The position numbers and the translations under genes are program-made. The notes below the pieces were generated by a model, which was not told the origin of the DNA, ran no database searches, and saw nothing but the letters and a program-made list of their open reading frames with translations. From Endozoicomonas sp. ISHI1 (GTDB lineage: Bacteria; Pseudomonadota; Gammaproteobacteria; Pseudomonadales; Endozoicomonadaceae), in NCBI RefSeq assembly GCF_024606225.1, contig NZ_JAGRPU010000004.1, forward strand, positions 62,001 through 126,000: a DNA stretch of 64,000 nucleotides, in the 5' to 3' direction. This document shows positions 28,090-37,000 of the stretch, piece by piece. Within the stretch, counting starts at the first letter, position 1; each line of letters opens with the position of its first letter.

Positions 28090-31000
28090 TCAGCGCGATG
28101 GCTCTTGCACTTGCCACCCCGTATGCAGGGCAAACCAGAACAAACTGTCCAGATGGGGCAGCGGCAGGGTACCGCTGTTGACACCCAAATTGGGTCCTCT
28201 GGCTCTGGATGAGCGTCGAATTCCCTGATCGGTTAGGTTCTCTGTGTTTGGATTCAATTGGACACGCTCAAAGCTCTGATTTGGATGATCCGGATAAACC
28301 TCATCAGGAAAACGGCCCGACTTGATATCCTGCACATAGCGGATTTTCGGGTCACACCAGTAACCGCACTCAAGAGCAGCACGGGTCAGCGACTCTGCCG
28401 GGAATTCCTGACCTATCTTTGCTTTCATGGCCTCTGGCGTCATTTTATAAGCACTACCCAACAGATCAGCGGCAATCGTCACCAGCTCATCCTGCAACTG
28501 GTTCATCTGCGCGGTGTTTGTGTAATCCAGACGGTCGATGTCATGACGAACCCTCAGCCAGTTAATGACCAGCCCGTAAAAGGCTTTTCCAAGTTCAGTA
28601 ATCCGTAATTCGTCCTGCCGCTCACAATGGGTTATAAAGTAGGATGTTGTCGAACCAAAACTGTAGGAGGTTTGCTCTGCAAATGAGCGGACATCTGCCC
28701 AGTCTCTCATCCCCACCGGGGCAGGTGCTATGTTCGGGTAATCCTGGGCATTCCACTCTCCCATGGTGCCGGGAACAGTCTGATTAGCAAAAAAAGGCGT
28801 GGGTAGCCAGGCTCTCCCTTCGGCAGTGTCATGGAATGAGCTTAATGTATCCGGTGCCTGAAAATTGTGTTGCCAGAGACGACCTGCATCTCTGGCAAAC
28901 AGCCTGAGGCCTTCAAACGATGCCTGCTCTGAGAGACCGGCCACGCCTTCCGTCTCATAAGGATAGTGGTGATAAAGGCGGGTATTTTTTTCATCGTCAA
29001 AGACTTGTAGCAGTGCCGAACCATCAGGCTCCAGGGCAATGCTTGCCAGGGTTTCATCGGGTAATTGACAGGCTTTGAGCTTATCCAGGGCATGGGGCAG
29101 ACGATAGATACCCCGTGGTTTAAGCAGTGCGCTTTCAAGGCCCAGCTGATCCTTATGGTTTCGAAAAAAATCCAGCTGTGGCTGCTCGCGGATGAAGTCA
29201 TGCCAGTTTTCTGTGGAACCAGTTTGTTGTTTCAGGAACTTGAAACGGCGATACCCTTGAGGTACCTCTGTGGAAGGAAAAGCCAGACTGCGACCGTAAA
29301 TTTCAATATTCCTGCTATTGATCAACTCTGCTTCCCAAAGCCAGGACATTCCCGGAACAGTCTCTTTTGGATGTTTCCTGTCAAATTCAGCCACCTCCCG
29401 GAGGAAACGTTCACAATAAAACCTGTCTGGATTAAGTGCACAACCGGCACCAACCCCAAGGCCAATCAGATGCCATGGATAGTAACGTTTCCCCTCGTAG
29501 ATCACGTCGTAGCATCGTTCAATAAACAGTGAGTCGCGATCATCAGGCGTTGCTGACAGGTGCTCAAGTAGTTTTTTTTGTATGCCCGGAGTGACAACCC
29601 GGAGCACTTGCGCAGAGTATTCAACCGGCAACCCTTTCTGATGTATTAACCTTATCAGTTCCAGTGTTTGCTGCTCATCCCTTAAAACGTCAGGGTGAAG
29701 CTCAAAATAGTTGATAACGGGCTGAAGTAACCGTGTTGCACGGGTCGAGGGTTTGTGTCTCAGGTAGTCGTGGTATGAACACTCAGCAGAGCGCAAGCTG
29801 ATTGCTTTAAAAGTGGATGGCGGCAAGGATTTGAAGAGTTGCAGGAACTCAGCAAACCAGTTGACATTCAAAGGGAATTTTCCGTCTAAATGATTCTGCA
29901 TACAACTCATCAGATGCTCAGAAGCGGTTAGCTTGAGCAGGGCGCTGCGTTGGGCTCTGGCCAGTTGACAGTCTTCCGCTTTGGAGATGCTCGCTGATGC
30001 TAATTGCTCGCAATGATGTCGGTATAACAGCAACAGCGGTGTTGCGCCGCTGTTGTCCTGTTGATTGGCCAGAGTCCCGGCGGGCAAGTACTGAAACAAC
30101 TCGTCATAGCGAGGGGTATAAGCTTTCAGCCAGGAAGAATTGCATGCCTCTCCGTGAGCTTTCATGCTTGGCAGTGCTGTCACCATAAGGTGCAAGATAT
30201 TACCGCCGTTATTAAACTGATGCCCAAGTATTGTGGGAGAGGAGCCCGCCAGCAACCGCTTAAACAGTTCCCACTGGCCTAATACAAAGGCAGATACCAG
30301 AAGCTGTTCCCGCTCCTTATCATCCAGCTTTTTCAGTTCTTTCAGAATCAGTTTTTCATGCCTTTGTAGATTAACTTCCAGTGTAGAAAGCTGAAATGTA
30401 AAAAACTCTGAAGCCAGTGCAGTGGTGATTCCCTGAAGGAAATCCTGTGACGCCTCTGGGTTGCCATGCCTGATGCCCAGTGATTCGAAAATAGCTGTGA
30501 TCAGATACGGTGCTGAACCCTCCGAAAGTCGCAGAGATTTATTGAGTTGCTCAAGAAATATGTGATGTTTTTTCAGCTCACTCAAAAGCTCATGGGCAAC
30601 TTCCTTTAGGTACATACGAGGCAGATATGTTTCCAGAATTTCCATAAAGCCCGGATCAGCCTGAAACATCATTCTTTTGGCATCCTTGTCAAGAATCTTC
30701 TGCACGGTTTCAAGGCGTGTGTTAGCAAAGAGTTGTTTTAATAATTGGGAGGGGATCTGTATTTTATAATTCATCGACACCCCCTCAAGTCCCAGCCCCA
30801 AATCAGCCAGGGTTTGCAGAACGGAAGTATTTTCAGGAAGTCCAGGCTCCTCGGCGAGGTAGTTGACCAGTTTTTGCAGGGACTGTAGATAGAGTTTTTC
30901 ATCCTCCCCAGGACGGTTGTGACTCATCCTGTTAAGATCATACTGGGCATTTTCTACAAATTTTTGAAATTTTTTATTGCCAAATGGAACATCAATTTTG

Positions 31001-31212
31001 CCCAGTGCATCCTGAACATGGGATATCCATTCACGACGCTGGTCACGAGTGGAAGTGATGTGTCGCTGCTGTAAAGAGTAACCAGAGAGCCCACCCGATC
31101 GAGCTGTCTGGTTGCTCAAGCCCAAAGTGGACGCAGGGGGGGAAACCACTGTTTCCGGTTCGGTCCAGCCGGGCAGGTTTAAGGGTGGAGTATTGGTCAT
31201 CCGTGGCGGCAT
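28090..31212 (-). CDS. Giant tandem paralog C, ankyrin-like segments
   Basis: 1040 aa, third member of the tandem family, start ATG at 31212 behind GGAATAAATT. Same architecture: Ser/Thr/Pro-rich N-terminus with GLSNQTARS, helical region, ankyrin-like NNGGNILHLMVTA and DNSGATPLLLLYRH, then the conserved C-terminal half ending LFWFALHTGWQVQEPSR. It differs at the same loops as the other copies (for example FGSTTSYFITHCERQDE where A has FGMREFYFTTDSERKGE). Homology with the other units continues about 80 bp upstream of the start and stops near 31290, marking the outer edge of the tandem array. Confidence 0.8.
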   Translation of the reverse strand: MPPRMTNTPPLNLPGWTEPETVVSPPASTLGLSNQTARSGGLSGYSLQQRHITSTRDQRREWISHVQDALGKIDVPFGNKKFQKFVENAQYDLNRMSHNRPGEDEKLYLQSLQKLVNYLAEEPGLPENTSVLQTLADLGLGLEGVSMNYKIQIPSQLLKQLFANTRLETVQKILDKDAKRMMFQADPGFMEILETYLPRMYLKEVAHELLSELKKHHIFLEQLNKSLRLSEGSAPYLITAIFESLGIRHGNPEASQDFLQGITTALASEFFTFQLSTLEVNLQRHEKLILKELKKLDDKEREQLLVSAFVLGQWELFKRLLAGSSPTILGHQFNNGGNILHLMVTALPSMKAHGEACNSSWLKAYTPRYDELFQYLPAGTLANQQDNSGATPLLLLYRHHCEQLASASISKAEDCQLARAQRSALLKLTASEHLMSCMQNHLDGKFPLNVNWFAEFLQLFKSLPPSTFKAISLRSAECSYHDYLRHKPSTRATRLLQPVINYFELHPDVLRDEQQTLELIRLIHQKGLPVEYSAQVLRVVTPGIQKKLLEHLSATPDDRDSLFIERCYDVIYEGKRYYPWHLIGLGVGAGCALNPDRFYCERFLREVAEFDRKHPKETVPGMSWLWEAELINSRNIEIYGRSLAFPSTEVPQGYRRFKFLKQQTGSTENWHDFIREQPQLDFFRNHKDQLGLESALLKPRGIYRLPHALDKLKACQLPDETLASIALEPDGSALLQVFDDEKNTRLYHHYPYETEGVAGLSEQASFEGLRLFARDAGRLWQHNFQAPDTLSSFHDTAEGRAWLPTPFFANQTVPGTMGEWNAQDYPNIAPAPVGMRDWADVRSFAEQTSYSFGSTTSYFITHCERQDELRITELGKAFYGLVINWLRVRHDIDRLDYTNTAQMNQLQDELVTIAADLLGSAYKMTPEAMKAKIGQEFPAESLTRAALECGYWCDPKIRYVQDIKSGRFPDEVYPDHPNQSFERVQLNPNTENLTDQGIRRSSRARGPNLGVNSGTLPLPHLDSLFWFALHTGWQVQEPSR

Positions 31213-31407
31213 AATTTATTCCCTCAATAATTTGGTTTTTTGAAACGCCTGAATGAATAGACCGCTAAAGGTTGATTTCGTTCAAAAAGTGGAAAATCAT
31301 GCCCGATCCCGGGAGTTTGATGGAGGTTAAGCCCTGACTGGCTGAAAAAACCATGGATGTGGTAGTCTCTGCCCTTATTTAACGTTAATCAGACAGACAG
31401 ATTATTA

Positions 31408-31716
31408 ATGAGTGATTCTGTAGACCCCAATGAGCTGAACAAAGCCAAACTCAACCTGGAAACCGCAAAAATTGCCTGGGAAGACCTTCAGCGCTACTTT
31501 GCTTCCGGCCACCTTCTGGCGGTTGCTCCGGATCTGGATATTGTTGCCGTCGCTCACAGCATCTCCATTGATGATAAAGCGACAGTAGAAGTCTGGTTGA
31601 ATGAAAAAAAACTGGGACCGGTCAGTGACGATCAGGCCAGAAACTGGCATGAGCAAAAAGCGGATTTATGGGCCGTGGTGGTGCGACCGTGGGTGCTCGT
31701 TCAGGATAGAAACTGA
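31408..31716 (+). CDS. DUF2288 family protein
   Basis: 102 aa, small soluble protein matching the DUF2288 pattern: KLNLETAKIAWEDLQRYFASG, the central VAPDLDIVAVAHSISIDD, and a Trp-rich end (NWHEQKADLWAVVVRPWVLVQ). The function is unknown in this family. It precedes arfB by 5 bp, so the two are probably co-transcribed. Confidence 0.85.
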   Translation: MSDSVDPNELNKAKLNLETAKIAWEDLQRYFASGHLLAVAPDLDIVAVAHSISIDDKATVEVWLNEKKLGPVSDDQARNWHEQKADLWAVVVRPWVLVQDRN

Positions 31717-31721
31717 GTGAT

Positions 31722-32138
31722 ATGCTGAAGATTTCCAATACCGTTACGATTCCCTCCGATGACATTGAGTTTAATTTTGTCCGTGCCCAGGGGGCGGGGG
31801 GACAGAACGTGAATAAAGTTTCTTCGGCGGTCCACTTAAGGTTTGATATCAGAGCTTCTTCCCTTCCTGACTTTTATAAAGAACGGCTTCTGACTTTCAA
31901 TGACCAGAGGATTTCTTCCGAAGGCGTCATTGTGATCAAGGCACAGTCGTTCAGAACTCAGGAGAAAAATCGTCAGGATGCTCTGAATCGATTACTGGGT
32001 CTGATTCAAAAGGCGACGGTGGTGACTAAAAAAAGAAAAGCTACCAGGCCTACCCGTTCTTCGCAGAAAAAACGCATGGATCGAAAGCATCAGCGTGGTC
32101 AGACAAAAGCATTGAGGGGGCAGGTAAAAGGCTGGTAA
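31722..32138 (+). CDS. arfB: Alternative ribosome-rescue factor B
   Basis: Peptidyl-tRNA hydrolase (YaeJ) that frees ribosomes stalled at the 3' end of truncated mRNA. 138 aa. The release-factor-like catalytic GGQ sits in AQGAGGQNVNKVSSAVHLRFD. The C-terminal basic tail (KKRKATRPTRSSQKKRMDRK, then HQRGQTKALRGQ), which enters the empty mRNA channel, is intact; this tail and the short length separate it from RF1 and RF2. It follows the DUF2288 gene directly. Confidence 0.95.
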   Translation: MLKISNTVTIPSDDIEFNFVRAQGAGGQNVNKVSSAVHLRFDIRASSLPDFYKERLLTFNDQRISSEGVIVIKAQSFRTQEKNRQDALNRLLGLIQKATVVTKKRKATRPTRSSQKKRMDRKHQRGQTKALRGQVKGW

Positions 32139-32227
32139 TGAGACAGCTCAGATAAACCGGACAACCATTCATTCCAATAGTTTACTGATCCCTTAACCGT
32201 CCTGTGGAAATCATTTGCGCATTCCAC

Positions 32228-32405
32228 TCAGGAACTTTATCGCCACCCGATGACTCCAATGCAATCAGCCAGTGTGCTCGCAAAAATGAGCGACAGAGTG
32301 GATGTGGCGATACAGCTCGACTGGCACAAAGCCTATGAGGACAAAAAGGGAGATCCGCTCGGGCTGAATGAATGGAAATTTGAGGATGACCCGTTTGACG
32401 AATAG
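32228..32405 (+). pseudogene. C-terminal remnant of the 49-aa-repeat family
   Basis: An open stretch without a start encodes LYRHPMTPMQSASVLAKMSD, then QLDWHKAYEDKKGDPLGLNEW and a DDPFDE end with TAG, matching the last ~58 residues of the giant genes at 34024-47422. Its stop is followed by GGGAGAGGCTGC, the ribosome-binding context that precedes each family member. It marks the left edge of the array. Confidence 0.8.
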
Positions 32406-32416
32406 GGAGAGGCTGC

Positions 32417-32617
32417 CTGCCGATACCCCCAATAGATGAATCTACTTCCGCGCCCGCCCCGGACAATGGTGCTTGCGGAACAGTCGTTTTCAAAAAAAGC
32501 ACTCAACTCACTCCGGTGAACAACCAATCAGAACCCCTTCAGGAAAAAGGTACTCAACTAACAGAGTTGTCAGATTTACTGTCAGAAACGGAACATTCCG
32601 TTGTGGAGAGTGTCTAG
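32417..32617 (+). pseudogene. N-terminal remnant of the family with CTG for ATG
   Basis: Directly after the GGGAGAGGCTGC context, where intact copies have ATG-CCG, this copy has CTG-CCG. The frame (PIPPIDESTSAPAPDNGA) aligns with the family N-terminus for about 20 residues, then diverges into a Gln/Thr/Glu-rich stretch (KKSTQLT, EKGTQLTELSDLLS) and stops at a TAG (32615). It lacks the NLS-like cluster and the repeats. It may be dead or start poorly at CTG. Confidence 0.6.
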
Positions 32618-32629
32618 GCTTTATGAGTC

Positions 32630-33373
32630 ATGGAATGCACAGGAACAGGAACAATGGATAGGCTTTCGACTTCGGACACATCCTCATTGAATCTTGTGTC
32701 GACAAAAGACGCTGGGGCCAGTGAGGATAAAACGGATAAGGCTGGCGCAAAATACAGTGTTGTGACACAGGATCATTGTTATATCAGACTTCCGCAGGAG
32801 CCTACTGATACAGCAACGACCAGAGGAAAAAAAGCTGTTCTGAAAAGAGTGGCAACTCCTTACGTCACCCCAGAGCCTCCTGCAAGAAAAGTATTGAAGT
32901 CTTCATCAACAGCCGGGAGCCTACCGGGTTGTAGCTACGGCAATGCCTGTCAGCTTCATCGAGTTGTACAGGAAGGTGGTGTTATAAAAGTCGAAACAGA
33001 AACTGTTTCCGGGAAACCAGGGCCTTCTTCATCCACAGCAGTTGGAAGCAATAAGCCAAGGGGCAAAAAAGCAAGACCATTTGAAGTAAGAAGGCAGATG
33101 AACAGGGATGCTGCTCGAAAATTTAGAGAAAATACAAAAATTCGCATGGAATACTTGCAAGAAGAAGCGGATAACCTTCGAATGCAAAATTTGCTTCTGA
33201 CTGTTCAGAACATTGAACTGACAGACAAGATTTGCAATACGGAGGAAGAAAATCGGATTTTAAGTCAATTAGTCTCAGAGAAGGAATCTGTATCTAAGAA
33301 AACTGAATTTGTTCCAGGTTACTTCGAACTGGATGATCAAGGAATATTTGATACCGATGATGATGCCAGCTAA
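32630..33373 (+). CDS. bZIP-like protein with basic region and leucine zipper
   Basis: 247 aa from ATG 32630; ATG 32654 (MDRLSTSD) is also plausible, with AGGAAC repeats upstream. Residues 1-140 are disordered, rich in Ser, Thr, Lys and Pro. Residues 143-150 (PRGKKARP) are NLS-like. The basic region has N158, A161, A162, F165, R166 in NRDAARKFRE, the N-x2-AA-x2-(S/C/F)-R pattern of eukaryotic bZIP factors; Phe there is known from Yap1/Pap1. A zipper follows with L176, L183, L190, L197, T204, L211 at exact seven-residue spacing. The acidic C-terminus is YFELDDQGIFDTDDDAS. No bacterial regulator family fits. It lies between broken copies of the repeat family. Host-directed DNA binding or dimerisation is inference. 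Confidence 0.75.
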   Translation: MECTGTGTMDRLSTSDTSSLNLVSTKDAGASEDKTDKAGAKYSVVTQDHCYIRLPQEPTDTATTRGKKAVLKRVATPYVTPEPPARKVLKSSSTAGSLPGCSYGNACQLHRVVQEGGVIKVETETVSGKPGPSSSTAVGSNKPRGKKARPFEVRRQMNRDAARKFRENTKIRMEYLQEEADNLRMQNLLLTVQNIELTDKICNTEEENRILSQLVSEKESVSKKTEFVPGYFELDDQGIFDTDDDAS

Positions 33374-33418
33374 GTTCCTGCTGCATGTTTGACACCTTCT
33401 CAAAATAAGGGGTTCTGA

Positions 33419-33489
33419 ACTCATTCGATAAATCCCCAACCAAGGACAACCGGGTGAAAGTGCGGAAACATGGCCGGTTATCGAATGAG
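33419..33489. repeat. 12-bp inverted repeat downstream of the bZIP-like gene
   Basis: CTCATTCGATAA (33419-33430) and TTATCGAATGAG (33478-33489) are exact complements about 47 bp apart. They lie at the junction between the bZIP-like gene and a family remnant and could be ends of a small inserted element or a stem-loop; nothing decides between these. Confidence 0.45.
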
Positions 33490-33547
33490 CGTAAAACCCC
33501 GTACTTCCGGGAGGCTGAACGAGAATAGCACCCGTCCGGGCTCCAGG

Positions 33548-34012
33548 GTGATCAGGCGTGATGAACGACCGGCAGTCAGGCAAGGGCCAAAGACCCGGCA
33601 GGCAGGAAACAACAGGACAAGACCTCTGCAGCCACCCGGAGTGATTCGCAGTCTTGTCAGATCAGGCAAACCATTAAAGCCAGAAGTCTGGGCATCACTG
33701 GAACACTATGCCCATACTGGCCAGCTCACTGCCAACCCTCATTCAGCCACCATCTGTGATCAATGAACTGAACTTTGACGCAGCGATGAAGGCATTGAAT
33801 CATTTTCAGGGGCTGGAAGAAAAAGAACTTGAAATGCTGGAACTTTATCGCCATCAGATGACTCCAACACAATTCGCCACAGTGCTAAAAAAAATGAGCG
33901 ATAGAGTGGATGTGGCGACACAACTCGAATGGCACAAAGCCTGTAAGGATAAAAGAGCGATCCGCTCGGGCTGAATGAATGGCTATTTGAGGATGATCCA
34001 TTGGGCGAATAG
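33548..34012 (+). pseudogene. Frameshifted, internally deleted C-terminal copy
   Basis: VIRRDERPAVRQGPKTRQAG through LEHYAHTGQLTA aligns with the C-terminal region of the giant family. An internal deletion then joins QLTA to the segment before VINELNF and shifts the frame, which resumes as MKALNHFQGLEEKELEMLEL. A second frameshift near 33955 (DKRAIRSG for DKKRDPLG) ends it, although the old TAG remains at 34010-34012. It lies 11 bp before the first intact gene. Confidence 0.85.
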
Positions 34013-34023
34013 AGAGATATTTC

Positions 34024-37000
34024 ATGCCGTTACCCCCAACAGATGGGTCTACACCCCCACCCCCGGACAATGGCGCTTTGGCAAGCAGTGCTTCTCAAGA
34101 AGAGGGCTCTCAAAAAAAAGGTGCTCAACAACCAAAAAGAAAGCGCACCCGGGCAGGACGTCAGGCTGAGCCGACAGCGGGTGCCTCCAATATACCTCAG
34201 CATCAACAGAGTCCTGAACATCCATCACCAAAACTAAGGCGTGTTGATCAGGATCGCTGGAGTGTGGTCTCAGCCAGTGAGAGTCTGAACCCTGCCGCCA
34301 CTCAGACGGACCCGGCTCCGATAGAGGAGACGATTGAATCCATGGAAGATGAAGATTCTGAAGACGCCACAGACATTCCCCCTGAGGTGCTCTCGGTGTT
34401 GGTACCAAGGCATCAGGGCATATTACAGAGACACTTTAGCGGTGAAAATCCAGATACCGCTGAACGTGCGGGAAGGGTGGTCCAAAGTGCTAAAAAACTG
34501 CTGAAAACCCTCCGGATAAGAAAGATCGGATTTTCTTACAACAGGGACAAGCCGCCATTGCCCACCCTTTTTGCCAGGATGAAAGTGTTTAGCATTATTA
34601 GTCAGGCTGAGCTTTTCACAAGCTATTTTGACAAAGCCACGGTGTTCTTCTCGGCGGTCAATACGGATCAAATTAAAAACACCGGCTGCCTTTCCAGTAT
34701 GTTAGAAACGCCACCCCAATTAGAGCGCTTTGCAAGACTGTCTGATGAAGAGATCAGGGGCATTGCCGCTCATCCATTCCTGAAACAGATTGCTTCCATG
34801 TCCTCTAGCAGAGGCTTCCCGACGGAGCAGCAAGTGATGGCCTTTATGACCATGGCTTGCCTGAAAGTGGGCTGGCAGCCGGGCAACGACGAAGCCGTTC
34901 AGGGCAATCCGGTCGACCAGAAGCTGCTGGTGCATATTTCCTCCATGCACAGTGGCAGGGGATTCCCGAAAAAGGAAAAAGTGGAGGCCTTCCTCAGTAT
35001 GCCCTGTCTGAAGGTGGGCTGGCAGCCGGGGCTTGATGAGGCCGTTCAAAACAACCCGATTGACCGGGACCTGCTCGTGCACATTTCCTCCATGTGCAAC
35101 GGCAAGGGATTTCCGGGCAAGGAACAACTAGAGGCCTTCCTCAGCATGCCTTGTCTGAAAGTGGGCTGGACGGAGGGCTGCGATGAAGCTGTTCAAAACA
35201 ACCGGATCGATCGAGAACTGCTCATGCGCATTGCTTCCATGAACTCTGGCAAAGGTATCCCGACAGAAGGACAAGTGAAAGCCTTTGTCACCATGCCTTG
35301 CCTGAAAGTGGGCTGGAAGCCGGGCCTTGATGAGGCCGTTAAAAACAACCCGATCGACCTTAAGCTGGCGATATGCATTGCCTCTATGAATCATGGCAAA
35401 GGGTTCCCGCCGGAGGCACAAGTGAAAGCTTTCATCACCATGCCTTGCCTGAAAGTGGGCTGGCGGCCGGGCCTTGATGAGGCCGTTAAAGACAACCCGA
35501 TCGACCATAAGCTGCTCAGGAGTATTGCCTCTATAAACCATTCCAAAGGGTTACCGAAAGAAGCACAGGTAAAAGCCTTCATGTCGATGCTTTGCCTCAG
35601 GGTAGATTGGCAGCCGGGCAATGATAGGGCGTTACAAGACAACCCGATTGACCGGGAACTGATCACTCACATCGCCTCCATAAATCATGGCAAAGGCTTC
35701 CCGACGAAGAAGGAGGTAGAAGCCTTTATCTCTATGCTCTGCCTGAGAGAGGGCTGGCAGCCGGGCCTTGATGAAGCCGTTCAAAACAACCCGGTCAACC
35801 GGGAACTGCTCATGCGCATTGCTTCCATGCGTCATGACAAAGGCTTCCCGACGAAGGAGCAGGTGGAAGCCTTTATCTCTATGTCCTGTCTGAAAGAGGG
35901 CTGGCAGCCGGGCCGGGACGAGGCCGTTAAAGACAAGCCCATCGACTGGGAACTGCTCAGGAACATTGCCTCCATGAACAATGGCAAAGGCTTCCCGACC
36001 AGGGAGCAGGTGGAAGCCTTTGTCTCTATGGCCTGCCTGAAAGAGGGTTGGCAGCCGGGCCGGGACGAGGCTGTTAAAGACAAGCCTATCGACAGGGAGC
36101 TGTTAGTGCACATTGCTTCCATGAATAATGGCAGAGGCTTCCCGACGAAGAGACAGGTGGAAGTCTTTATGTCTATGTCCTGTCTGAAAGAGGGCTGGAG
36201 GAAGGGTTTCGATGAAGCCGTTCAGAACAACCCCATCAACCGGGAGCTGCTCATTTATATTGCCAGCATATGTAATAGTAGAGGCTTCCCGGTGGAGGCG
36301 AAGGTAATCGCTTTTGTTCAGTGGTTGCCTGTGAAGAACAAGAAACATTGCCTGAAGATGGCCAGCAGGGTGTTTGCAGCTTCCGGATTGCCTGAACAAA
36401 AGGAGTTGGCTGCCAATGAGAGAAGCATCCGTCAATATCTTCCTGATCTTCCAGGGCTATCCACAGAGAGTGACGACGACATCAGTGATGGAGAGGATGA
36501 GCTGGAAGAAGACGATGCAATGAATACATTGCCGTTGTTCAGTTCAATCCCCCAAAAGTGGCGTATGACGATTGGGGAGACCCTAAAAGCCCTGGCGTTG
36601 TTCTGCTCTGCTCCTCCAAAGTGGCGCATGACCATTGCGGAACTTGAACAATACCTGACCGCTTTCACAGATGACCGCAGTGAAAGAACGCAGGTGCTTT
36701 ATGCCCTGGCATCGCTGATACCCATGCTCTTCCATCATGGTGGCGCGGGCGCACGCTTATGGCTGGCAAGACATCATGAAAACCAGCAAGACCAGAACGT
36801 ACTGGCCAGGGCGCTCTCAATTTACGCTCCTCTGGATAACGTTAAGTTTGCCCTGACGCAGCTGCCTGAATCCGAGTGTCTGGATTACATTACACTGTGC
36901 AGAAAGCTGAATCCTGCCCCGAACAAACTGCAATGGGTGGCATTGGAGCCACTGAGGCAAAAACTGAATCAGCGATGTTCTCTGACACTGAGTAAAGCCA

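Noticed and set aside
33478-33530. AACCCCGTACTTCCGGGAGG as the left end of a second TnpB element
   Set aside because: It shares CCCCGTACTTC with the element at 26642, but no tnpB sequence or right end follows.
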